Positions 52,898 to 61,022 of a DNA stretch of 64,000 bases are shown in pieces. The stretch spans positions 248,001 to 312,000 of the forward strand of contig CAVRIV010000002.1 in the NCBI GenBank assembly GCA_963721335.1, given 5' to 3'. A program made the position numbers and the translations under genes. Numbering within the stretch: the stretch's first letter is position 1; each line of letters opens with the position of its first letter. The stretch is from CAVXDY01 sp963721335 (GTDB lineage Bacteria > Actinomycetota > Thermoleophilia > Miltoncostaeales > Miltoncostaeaceae). The notes under the pieces are model-generated. The model worked only from the letters and a program-made list of their open reading frames with translations, ran no database searches and was not told the origin of the DNA.

Positions 52898-53899
52898 GCG
52901 CCGCAAAGGCGCCGCTGCGGGTGGCCGTCACCGGCGCGGCCGGACAGATCGGCTACAGCATCCTCCCGCGCATCGCGGCGGGCGAGGCGTTCGGGGCGGA
53001 CCAGCCGGTCATCCTCCAGCTCCTGGAGATCCCGGTCGACAAGGTCCAGAAGGCGCTCAAGGGCGTGGCCATGGAGCTCGACGACTGCGCCTTCCCGCTG
53101 CTGCACGGCATGGTGCTCACGGACGATCCCGCGGGTGGCCTTCGCCGACGCGAACTGGTGCCATCCTCGTCGGCAGCAAGCCGCGCGGGCCGGGCATGGA
53201 GCGCGCCGACCTGCTCAAGGACAACGGCCAGCATCTTCGTCGAGCAGGGCCAGGCGATCGACGAGGTCGCCTCGGCCGACGCCCGCGTCGTCGTGGTCGG
53301 CAACCCCTGCAACACCAACTGCATGATCGCCGCCTCGCAGGCCTCGCCGGCTCGGGCCCGAGCGCTTCACGGCGATGACCCGCCTCGACCAGAACCGGGC
53401 CCGGACCCAGCTCGCGCAGAAGGCCGGCGTGCCGGTCACCGAGGTCGAGGACATCATCATCTTCGGCAACCACTCGCCCGACGATGTTCGCCGACTTCAC
53501 CAACGCCACGCATCGGCGGCCGGCCGGCCCGCGAGGTGATCGGCGACGACGCCTGGCTCGAGGGCGAGTTCCTGCCGACCGTGGGCAAGCGCGGCGCGGC
53601 CATCATCGAGGCGCGCGGCCTCTCGTCGGCCGCCTCGGCCGCCAACGCGGCCCTCGATCACGTGCGCTCCCTGAACACCCCCGGCGACACGATCCACTCG
53701 GTCGCCGTCCGCTCGGACGGCGGCTACGGCTTCGACGAGGGCGTCTGGGCGTCGGTGCCGGTGCGCACCACGGCGCCGGGCACCTACGAGGTCGTGCGTG
53801 AGGGCTTCGAGCACGACGACTTCGCCAAGGCGAAGATCGCCGCCACCAACGCCGAGCTGGTCGAGGAGCGCGACACCGTCAAGCGAGATGCTGGGCTAG
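52894..53899 (+). CDS. mdh: Malate dehydrogenase, about seven or eight frame breaks
   Basis: GTG 52894 overlaps the icd stop. VTGAAGQIGYSILPRIAAGE and LKGVAMELDDCAFPLL identify the NAD(P)-dependent malate dehydrogenase type related to the cytosolic enzyme. Between 53130 and 53520 the recognisable sequence changes frame about every 30-120 bases: VAFADANW, AILVGSKPRGPGMERADLL, VVVVGNPCNTNCMIAA, AMTRLDQNRARTQLAQ, TMFADFTNAT. A last break near 53884 gives VKEMLG and TAG at 53897. All catalytic motifs can be found, so the gene is probably intact in the organism. Restored length is about 330 residues. Confidence 0.85.
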
Positions 53900-54846
53900 G
53901 AACCTCGCTCGGCGAGGCAGCGGTCGACCTCGGCGAGGGCCTCGGCCACCTCTCCGCGGTCCTGCAGGACGTCCGAGCGCTCGAGGGGCGGCCGCGCCTC
54001 GGCGCAGCGGCCGATCTCGAGCAACGACCTGCCCAGGTTGTAGTTGGCGTAGGCCTCGTAGGGGTCCGTCGGTCCGGCCCCGGCCAGGCCGGCGACCGCC
54101 AGCCGCAGGTCGGGAATCGCCTCCGCGTACCGGCCCTCCCGCATCAGCGCGAAGGCGCTGTCGTTGAGCGACCGAGCCTCGCCGGCCGAGATGGGCGCGG
54201 GCGTATCGAAGGGCCCCGCCGCGGGTGCCTCGGGCGGGGGCGCCGCAGTTGGCTCCGGCTGGGGCGCCGCGGCCGGCTCCCTGGCGGACCGGATGGGAGC
54301 CCTCGGGGAGCCGTCGGCCGCCTCAGGCCGGGCGCCGGCATCGGGCCGGGCGCTCACGACCGGCCGGGCGCCGGAGCCGCCGTCCGATCCGCCCGGCCAG
54401 GCGATCAGCGCGGCGCCGACGAGGCCCGCGATCGCGAGCACCACGACGACGGCCCCGGTCGCCAGCGCCAGCGCACCCCGGGCGGACTCCTGACGTGAGG
54501 GGCCCGGCCGCAGCTGGACGATCCCGGCCGGCATCAGGCGCCGCTCGATGATGCGCAGGACGTCGCCGGCGCTCGCCGGCAGCCCATACCTGGTGCTCAC
54601 CTCCGCGGCGAGCTCCTCCGGCGTGCGACGGCCGTCGGCGCAGGCAACGATCAGATAGTGGAGGTGCGACAGCCGCACCTCGCGGCCGTTCCGACGCCGG
54701 ACCACGTAGGCGGGCTCGCCCTGCCCCACCCGCGCGCCGAGCAGCTGGCTGCCCGGTTCACTACAGGGGGCCGGCTCCGTGGAACCGGAGGCGCCCCCCC
54801 TCGACGCGAGGCGGGCGGTGGCGGAGCGACGGGCCATGCCTATCAT
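53896..54846 (-). CDS. PqqD-like/TM/TPR protein
   Basis: A 316-residue protein. Residues about 40-105 (YVVRRRNGREVRLSHLHYLI, GLPASAGDVLRIIERRL) resemble the PqqD-like winged-helix module that follows leader peptides or M50-type proteins. A membrane helix (about 128-150), a Pro/Ala-rich linker of about 75 residues and a C-terminal TPR-like region (ALMREGRYAEAIPDLRLAVA, ANYNLGRSLLEIGRCAEA) follow. It is convergent with mdh, and the stop codons of both genes share CTAG. Confidence 0.6.
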   Translation of the reverse strand: MIGMARRSATARLASRGGASGSTEPAPCSEPGSQLLGARVGQGEPAYVVRRRNGREVRLSHLHYLIVACADGRRTPEELAAEVSTRYGLPASAGDVLRIIERRLMPAGIVQLRPGPSRQESARGALALATGAVVVVLAIAGLVGAALIAWPGGSDGGSGARPVVSARPDAGARPEAADGSPRAPIRSAREPAAAPQPEPTAAPPPEAPAAGPFDTPAPISAGEARSLNDSAFALMREGRYAEAIPDLRLAVAGLAGAGPTDPYEAYANYNLGRSLLEIGRCAEARPPLERSDVLQDRGEVAEALAEVDRCLAERGS

Positions 54847-54898
54847 GTACCCGTCGGCGCCCGGATCAGTGCCCGAGGTGGCGGCGCCGGGCGCCCGG

Positions 54899-55173
54899 CT
54901 ACCTGCCGAGGCGCTTCCGGATCATGCGGCCGCCAAGCGCCCCGGCCACCGCGCCCACGGCCGACCGACAGGATGATCACCCAGATCAGCGAGATGTCGG
55001 ACGAGAAGAACACGAACGACACGTGCACCTGGTGGCTGTTCTCCACGATGAACACCAGCGCGATGCTGGCCACCAGGACCAGGCCGCCGACCATGGCGAT
55101 CTGGCGCACCTGACGCTCGTCGAGCCCCTCCCGGTCCGGCCTCCCCGGACGGGGGTCTGTCGGGCTCGGCCAC
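54899..55173 (-). CDS. LapA-domain small membrane protein, two frame breaks
   Basis: The conserved core, RQIAMVGGLVLVASIALVFI followed by ENSHQVHVSFVFF and SLIWVIILSV, is the two-helix LapA-type (DUF1049) domain. It is reached from GTG 55173 (VAEPDRPPSGEAG) by a frame change near 55125, and its end (AGALGGRMIRKRLGR, stop 54899) by another near 54968. About 90 residues. Gram-positive LapA-like proteins have no clear role. It begins four bases after the aminotransferase stop. Confidence 0.65.
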
Positions 55174-55177
55174 GGCT

Positions 55178-56272
55178 CTACGCCCGCACGAGCGCGGCGC
55201 GGAAGACCGCGCCGAGCCGCTCCATCCCCTCCTCGATCTCGGAGGGGCTCACCCCGCTGTAGGCCAGCCTCAGCGTCCGCTCGCCGCCCTCGAGCACGCA
55301 GTCGCTGCCCTTGACGTAGGAGATCCCGGCCGCCGCCGCGTCGTCGAAGAGGTCGTCCGCCGACAGGCCCTCCGGGAGGGTGAGCCAGCAGAAGAAGCCG
55401 CCGTGCGGGGGCACGCAGCGGGTGCCCTCGGGCAGGTGGCGCAGGCCGGCGACCATGGCGTCGCGGCGCTCGCGCATGAGCTCGGTGACGCGGGCGACGT
55501 TGCCGGGCAGGTGGCCGCCGTCGATGAGCGCGTGCACCGCGCCCTGCGCCAGGAGGGCGGGGGAGATGTAGGTGCGCGACGCCGCCGCGGCCAGCTGGGC
55601 GGAGGTGTCCGGCGGCGCCACCAGGTAGCCCACCCGCAGCCCGGGGGCCACGGTCTTCGAGAACGACGACGTGAAGATCACCCGGTCCAGCCCGGCCGTC
55701 TCGAACAGGCCCGGCAGCGCCTCGCCCTCGAAGCGAAGCCTGCCGTAGGGGTCGTCCTCCAGCACGAGGATCTCGAACCGCTCGCACACCTCGACCAGGG
55801 CGGCGCGCTTGGCGGCCGACAGGGTGGCGCCGGAGGGGTTCTGGAAGTTGGGGATCGTGTAGAGCAGGCGCGGAACGCGGCCCTCGACGCAGGCCGCCTC
55901 GAGCGCCGCCACGTCCATCCCGTCGTCCTCGACCGGGATCGGCAGCACCTCCATCTCGTGCAGGCGCAGCTGCAGCAGGGCGCGGTCGTAGGTGGGCGCC
56001 TCCACGGCCACCCGGTCGCCGGGCTGGAGCAGCGTCTCGAGCAGGAACACGAAGCCCTGGAGCGACCCGTTGGTGATGAAGACGTCGCCCGGCGGCACAC
56101 CGTGCTCGGCGGCGAGCACCTCGCGCAGGGGCGGGTAGCCCTGGCCGGTCCCGTAGGACAGCAACCGCACGCCGTCGGCCTCGAGGGCCGTGCGGGTGCA
56201 GGCGGCGATGAGATCGGCCGCGAGAGCCTCGGGGCACGGTGCGCCCCGGGCGAAGGAGATCGGCGACGCCAC
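55178..56272 (-). CDS. PLP-dependent aminotransferase, class I/II (2-aminoadipate/MocR type)
   Basis: A 364-residue fold-type I enzyme. NPSGATLSAAKRAAL contains the conserved Asn-Pro, LEDDPYGRLRFEG the Asp that contacts the PLP ring nitrogen, and SSFSKTVAPGLRVGY the catalytic Lys (about residue 215) and phosphate-binding Arg. LLSYGTGQGYPPLREVLA is typical of 2-aminoadipate/LysN and MocR-like enzymes. No DNA-binding domain is present. The substrate amino acid is unknown. Confidence 0.88.
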   Translation of the reverse strand: MASPISFARGAPCPEALAADLIAACTRTALEADGVRLLSYGTGQGYPPLREVLAAEHGVPPGDVFITNGSLQGFVFLLETLLQPGDRVAVEAPTYDRALLQLRLHEMEVLPIPVEDDGMDVAALEAACVEGRVPRLLYTIPNFQNPSGATLSAAKRAALVEVCERFEILVLEDDPYGRLRFEGEALPGLFETAGLDRVIFTSSFSKTVAPGLRVGYLVAPPDTSAQLAAAASRTYISPALLAQGAVHALIDGGHLPGNVARVTELMRERRDAMVAGLRHLPEGTRCVPPHGGFFCWLTLPEGLSADDLFDDAAAAGISYVKGSDCVLEGGERTLRLAYSGVSPSEIEEGMERLGAVFRAALVRA

Positions 56273-56342
56273 GGGCGCGGAGTCTAGTGGACCGGCCCTC
56301 GCGCGGGCCTCGCGGGGTCGTCCCCGCGGGGGCGGCTCAGGC

Positions 56343-58295
56343 TCAGCGGGCGGTGCGTCCGGCGCGGGCGGCCCGTGCCCGGGCGGCCTTGCGCTGGGCG
56401 GCCTTGCGGAGCGTGGCCTTGTTCGCGATGCAGAAGTTGCTGATCCCGAGCGGCTTCTTCGTGAAGCGCGTGCCCAGGTAGGGCCAGACGCGCCACACGT
56501 AGCAGGTCGCCGGGCGGGTGCGCCGGGACGGCACGCGGTACTGGAGCGCCCGCGGGAAGGTGGAGAACACCTTGGCCACCTGCGCCTTGCCGTTGGTGCG
56601 CTTGATCACCCGGAAGAGCTGGACGTTGTAGAGCGTGGTGCCGCGCGGGCCCGCCGTCCATCGCAGCACCGGCCGGCGGGTGGGGACCGTGATGCCCCGG
56701 CGCGGCTTCAGGCGCCGGTGGTTGGTGGTGGGCAGCGACAGCTTGTTGCCCGCCTGGAGGCCGCTCGGCCCGATGATCGAGAACGGGTCGACCGCGAGGG
56801 GCGACGTGTTGCCGGCCCGGTCGGTCTGGCTGATCTGGAAGGTGTAGGGGCCGGGCGTCAGCGGAGCGAGGGTGAGCGTGGTGCCCTTGGTGGAGTCCCC
56901 CCGCACCACTCCGCCGCCGGCGCCGATCACCTTCCAGGTGAAGGTGGCGTGCGTCTCGCCGCGCCAGGAGAACGACGGGGTGATGTCCTTGCTGCCGTTG
57001 ATCGGCCGCGTGTCGATCACCGGAGCCGCCGGCACGCTCGTGTCGAGGGTGAAGGGGTAGGTGGTCTCCTCGCTCTCGACCCCGGCCGCGGTGACCTGGA
57101 CGACGCGGAAGGTGTAGTCGCCCGGCGCGAGCGCCCCCAGGGTGACCTGCTTGGACGCGCCGGATCCCTGCTGGACGGGATTGTTGGCGCCCGCCGGGAT
57201 CACCGACCACTCGAAGGTCGGCTGGGCCCCGTTCCACGCGAAGGACGGCGTCGTGTCGTTGGTCTGGCCACCGGGCCCGTCCGTGATGGTGGGTCCGGGC
57301 GGCACCGAGGGGTCGATCCGGAACTTCCGGTGCCCGGACTCGGCCGACACGTTCCCCGCCTTGTCGATCGCCTTGACGTACCACTCGATGTCCTTCAGCT
57401 GAGGGAGAGCGGGGTACTCGCTGGGGAGGGCGGTGATGTGCTTGGGGCCGACCAGGATCGCGATCCTGGCGTCCCCGCTGCCGGAGTCCGCCCAGAGCTC
57501 GTAGCGGTCGGTCCCCGAGGCGTTGGAGATCACGCCGCCCGCGTCCGCGTCCACCGACTCCGTCCACGAGAGGGTCGGCGCGGCGGCCACGGTCGCGCCG
57601 AGCGAGGGGCTGGTCAGGGCCGGGGCAGGCGGGTTGATGCTGTCGCGCGGGAAGACGGCCTGGCTTGGGGACGTGCGGCCGGCCGCGTCCGTCGCAAAGC
57701 CCGGCCGCGTGACCGTGCCCTGGGTGCCCGGGCCCTGCCCGGTGATGGTCTCCGGTGGCGGTGCACGCGACCACTCCGGAGCCGCCGGGGTCGGCGCAGT
57801 TCCAGCTCACCGTGACGGCGCCCCGTGTACCAGCCGTTGGCGCCGTTCGGTGCGGCCGGAGCCAGCACGGGGCCGATCGTGGGGGCGACCAGATCGACGA
57901 AGACCGCAGCGGTGTCGCTCGGGCCGCTCTCCGACCGGCGGGTCGATCCCGGTCGGAGGCGAGAGCTGCTCGAACGCCTCAGACGGTCAGGGTGTGGTTG
58001 CCCTGCGGCTGCCCCGGCAGTACGAGCGACGAGCGTCCCGGCCGGAACCGGGACCGGCGCGCACGCCGTTGAGGCTGTACTCGGTATCCGGAGATCTCGT
58101 AGCGAGAGTCCGCGGTCGTCGACGCCGTCCAGTCGAACGCTGATGTTGCCGTCGAGGCTGAAGGGCGGCCGGCGTCGCGGTGACGGTCGGGGCGGTCGGC
58201 ACGGCCATCGCGCTTCCGGCCAGCGCGAAGAATGCCGCGACGCCGAAGAACGCCACCGCCAGGCGGATACCGCTCTTGGTCCAGGGGCTCCTCAC
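56343..58295 (-). CDS. Secreted Ig-like-repeat protein A, multiple frame breaks near the N-terminus
   Basis: GTG 58295 begins a signal peptide (MRSPWTKSGIRLAVAFFGVA...). Between about 58150 and 57600 the sequence changes frame at least five times, yet pieces such as SDTAAVFVDLVAPTIGPVLA and AVTVSWNCADPGGSGVVACT are clearly beta-sandwich repeats. From about 57600 a single clean frame continues: three Ig/Fn3-like domains (ITDGPGGQTNDTTPSFAWNG, DRAGNTSPLAVDPF) and a C-terminal module of about 85 residues shared with 58408-59691 (CYVWRVWPYLG...SNFC). About 650 residues. Function unknown, likely surface adhesion or matrix. Confidence 0.65.
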
Positions 58296-58312
58296 GACGC
58301 CAGAATCTTAGA

Positions 58313-58324
58313 CCGGGCGCCCGG
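58313..58324. promoter_or_regulatory. Possible operator in the promoter of secreted protein A
   Basis: CCGGGCGCCCGG is a perfect 12-bp palindrome. On the minus strand it lies just upstream of TAAGAT (58306-58311), which fits a -10 about ten bases before the GTG at 58295. Short GC-only palindromes are common in such DNA, so this is weak. Confidence 0.25.
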
Positions 58325-58386
58325 CGTCTCTACCTATCTGCCGACCAGTCTTTAGGTCAGTCTTCCGCCACCGGACGGCTAGGAAA

Positions 58387-58401
58387 CCCGCATCGAGCGG
58401 G
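58387..58401 (-). terminator. Intrinsic terminator after secreted protein B
   Basis: On the minus strand CCCGC-TCGAT-GCGGG forms a 5-bp stem with 5-base loop followed by TTT, seven bases after the TGA of the 58408-59691 gene. It separates this gene from secreted protein A downstream. The stem is short, so efficiency may be partial. Confidence 0.5.
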
Positions 58402-58407
58402 GAAATC

Positions 58408-59691
58408 TCATGGCTTCTTAATCTTGGTCACGCAGAAATTGCTCACGCCGAGCGGCTGCTTGGTGAAGGACCGGCCGAGGTACGGCCAGACCCGCCAGAC
58501 GTAGCAGGAGCCCCTCGCCAGCTTGCGCCGGTTGGACAGGCGGAAGCGGTTGCTGCGCGGGAACACCGAGCGGATCTTCGCCAGCCGCCCCCGGGCGACC
58601 ACGCGGAAGATCTGGAGGTTGTAGAGGCGCGCCTTCGCGGTGGCCTTCCAGCGCAGCAGCGGGCGTCCCGTGGAGAGCCGGGCGCCGAGCTTGGGGGTCA
58701 GGGCCTTGGCGTTGCGCGAGGGCAGCTTCGGCCCGCCGGCGACCGTCGCCCCCGGCGCCACCGCGAACGGCTCGGAGCGCCATTCGCTCGAGTTGCCCGC
58801 GACGTCGGTCTGGCGCACCTGGAACAGGAACGACCCCTGGGGCAGCGGGCCCACCCGCGCGCTCCCCGCCGTGGTCACGACCGGCCCGCGGACGGTGTTG
58901 CCGCCGACGCCGATCACCTGCCAGGCCACCTTGGCGCTCGCCTCCACCCCCGCCCAGGCGAACGTGGGGCTGGCGTTCAGGGTGGGGAACGACGGGACCG
59001 CGGTGATGAGCAGGATGGCCGGGCTCTGGGTGTCGACCGTGAACGCACGGGTGGCGACGGGGCTCTCGGTCCCCTGGCTGGAGCGCTGGAGCACGCGGAA
59101 GGTGTACGCGCCGTCGCCCAGCGCCGCGAGCTGGGCGCTGCCGGTCCCGCTCCCCACCTCGCCGGTCTGGACGGCCGCGCCGTTGCCCCCCAGCAGGGCC
59201 CAGACGGAGCTGGCGCGGCTTCCGCCCCAGTTGAAGGCCGGAGCGCTCTGGTTGGTGGGGCCCGCGGGGCCGCCGAGGATCGTGGGCGGAGTGGTCGGGG
59301 GAGTGGAGATGCGGATCGTGCGCTTGTCGCTGGTCTCCGAGCCGCCGCCGGGGGCGATCGCGCGCACCGACCACATCAGCGAGGAGTCGTCGGGGAGGTC
59401 CACCGACGGCGGCAGGCTGAACATGTTGCTGCTCGGCCCGGAGCGCGACACGGTGGCGACGACGCCCACGCCGTCCACGATCACCTCGTAGCCCGATGTC
59501 GTCCCGCCGTTGACCACGCCGTTGTGGAACCAGGAGAGGGTCGGCCGCGCGGAGGCCGACAGGGTGTCGTCGGGGGGGTCGGTCAGGCTGGGCTCGGCGG
59601 CGAGGGCGCTCCCCGCCGAGGCGAGCACGCCGATCGCCGCGGCGCACATGAGTGCACGGAAGCGGTTCCTCAGGGAGCCTCGGTCCGCCAC
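58408..59691 (-). CDS. Secreted Ig-like-repeat protein B
   Basis: A 427-residue protein in one frame. It has a signal peptide (1-31, cleavage after ALA) and three Ig/Fn3-like domains (PTLSWFHNGVV, ILGGPAGPTNQSAPAFNWGG, RQTDVAGNSSEWRSEPF). The C-terminal module (about 335-427) begins RPLLRWKATAKARLYNLQIF and contains Cys396 and Cys420 in CYVWRVWPYLG...SNFC; the same residues with identical 24-residue spacing occur in protein A. The pair probably arose by duplication. No sortase motif or C-terminal membrane helix is present. Confidence 0.75.
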   Translation of the reverse strand: MADRGSLRNRFRALMCAAAIGVLASAGSALAAEPSLTDPPDDTLSASARPTLSWFHNGVVNGGTTSGYEVIVDGVGVVATVSRSGPSSNMFSLPPSVDLPDDSSLMWSVRAIAPGGGSETSDKRTIRISTPPTTPPTILGGPAGPTNQSAPAFNWGGSRASSVWALLGGNGAAVQTGEVGSGTGSAQLAALGDGAYTFRVLQRSSQGTESPVATRAFTVDTQSPAILLITAVPSFPTLNASPTFAWAGVEASAKVAWQVIGVGGNTVRGPVVTTAGSARVGPLPQGSFLFQVRQTDVAGNSSEWRSEPFAVAPGATVAGGPKLPSRNAKALTPKLGARLSTGRPLLRWKATAKARLYNLQIFRVVARGRLAKIRSVFPRSNRFRLSNRRKLARGSCYVWRVWPYLGRSFTKQPLGVSNFCVTKIKKP

Positions 59692-59837
59692 GGTGGCGAT
59701 CCTAGCGTCACCTCCCGTTTGTCGGTCAACGACGGGTTTGACGAGCCGCTAAACTCGACGATCTCTCCGCGCCACGCCGCCGATGTCGGCGTCTATCCCG
59801 GGCTTCGCCGCCGGCGCGTCGCACGTGAGGGGTCCCC

Positions 59838-60965
59838 TTGATCAGCGCCGTCGTCATCACCGAGACGCAGGAGCTCGATCCCCATCTCGATGATTGGGAT
59901 CGGCTGGCCGTGCTCCGGGGGCAGCCCTACTCCGCGCCCGCCTGGATGCTCGCCTGGTGGCGGCACGCCTCGCCGCCGGGCGCCCGGCTGACCGTGGTGA
60001 TCGTGTCGGAGGGCGATCATGTGATCGGCGTCGTCCCGGCGTTCCAGAGGCGCACGCGGTCCGGTCTGCGGGTGGCGCGCCTGCTCGGCACCGGCCACCG
60101 GGTGGAGCCGCTGGCGGAGCCCGGCCGGGAGGGGGAGGTGGCGGTCGCCGCGGCGGAGGCGCTCCAGGGCCTGCGCGACCGGCCGGGCGCCCTCCTGCTC
60201 GACCGCGGCGACGCCGAGTCGCCGTGGCCCGGCCTGCTGGCCCGCGCCTGGCCGCGGCCGGCGGCCACGCTGTGGAGCGAGCTCATCGGGGCGCCCGCGG
60301 TGCGCCTGTCCGACCGCACCTACGAGGATTGGCTCGCGGCGCGGAGCGGCAACTTCCGCAGCCAGCACCGCCGCCGGCGGCGCCAGTTGGCCGAGCGCGG
60401 GGCCGAGTTCCGCCTCGTGGGCCCGGGCGACGACCTCTCCGCGCCGATCGCGTCGTTCATCGCGCTCACCATCGAGCGCTGGGTGCTCCACCTGGGCGCC
60501 GACCGGGGCCCCGAGGGGATCCGGGGGATGCTGCTCGAGGCGGCGGCCCACCTCGTGCCGAGCGGGCGCATGCGCATCTGGACGCTCGAGGTCGACGGCC
60601 GCGCGGTGAGCGCCCAGGTGTTCCTGGTGGCCGATGGCGAGGTGGCCTACTGGAACGGCGGCTACGACGAGGAGTGGTCGAAGCTGCGTCCCGGGTTCGA
60701 GACGATCATCCGCGCCATCGAGCACGCGTTCGCGCAGGGGGACCGGCGGCTCGACCTGGGTGGCGGCGCCACGGGCTACAAGCTGCGAATGACCGGCGAC
60801 GACGACCCCATCCGATCCACCCTGCTGCTTCCGGGCGGCCGGGACCGGCCGTTCCGGCGCGTCCAGCTCCTGCCCCAGCAGTTGGAGCGGCTGGCGAAGC
60901 ACGCCGCCCGGCGCTCGCCCGGCTGGGTCCAGCACCGCCTGCGCGCGATGCGCGGTCGAGGCTGA
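59838..60965 (+). CDS. BioF2/CelD-like GNAT acyltransferase, copy 3
   Basis: A 375-residue protein starting at TTG 59838 (AGGGG upstream). It shares with the 16670-17851 product the blocks YSAPAWMLAWWRHA, GLRVARLLGTGHRVEPLAEP, GNFRSQHRRRRRQLAERGA, YWNGGYDEEWSKLRPGFET and GDRRLDLGGGATGYKLR. The GNAT-fold C-terminal half should transfer an acyl group, probably during cell-surface polysaccharide or peptidoglycan-related synthesis. The adjacent secreted proteins make an envelope role plausible. Confidence 0.8.
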   Translation: MISAVVITETQELDPHLDDWDRLAVLRGQPYSAPAWMLAWWRHASPPGARLTVVIVSEGDHVIGVVPAFQRRTRSGLRVARLLGTGHRVEPLAEPGREGEVAVAAAEALQGLRDRPGALLLDRGDAESPWPGLLARAWPRPAATLWSELIGAPAVRLSDRTYEDWLAARSGNFRSQHRRRRRQLAERGAEFRLVGPGDDLSAPIASFIALTIERWVLHLGADRGPEGIRGMLLEAAAHLVPSGRMRIWTLEVDGRAVSAQVFLVADGEVAYWNGGYDEEWSKLRPGFETIIRAIEHAFAQGDRRLDLGGGATGYKLRMTGDDDPIRSTLLLPGGRDRPFRRVQLLPQQLERLAKHAARRSPGWVQHRLRAMRGRG

Positions 60966-60979
60966 TTGACGCAGGTGAA

Positions 60980-61008
60980 AATCCGGCGGGCCGATGGCCC
61001 GCCGGATT
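60980..61008. terminator. Strong bidirectional hairpin terminator
   Basis: AATCCGGCGGGCC-GAT-GGCCCGCCGGATT is a perfect 13-bp stem with a three-base loop, located between the convergent stops at 60965 and 61023. It is preceded by AAA and followed by CT-rich sequence, so U-tracts are weak, but the stem stability makes termination in both directions likely. Confidence 0.75.
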
Positions 61009-61022
61009 CTCGGTGAAGGGAG

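Noticed and set aside
52894..53899. mdh as a true pseudogene
   Set aside because: Every motif is intact, with in-frame sequence recoverable by single-base changes; decay would also show substitutions and stops. Assembly error is simpler.
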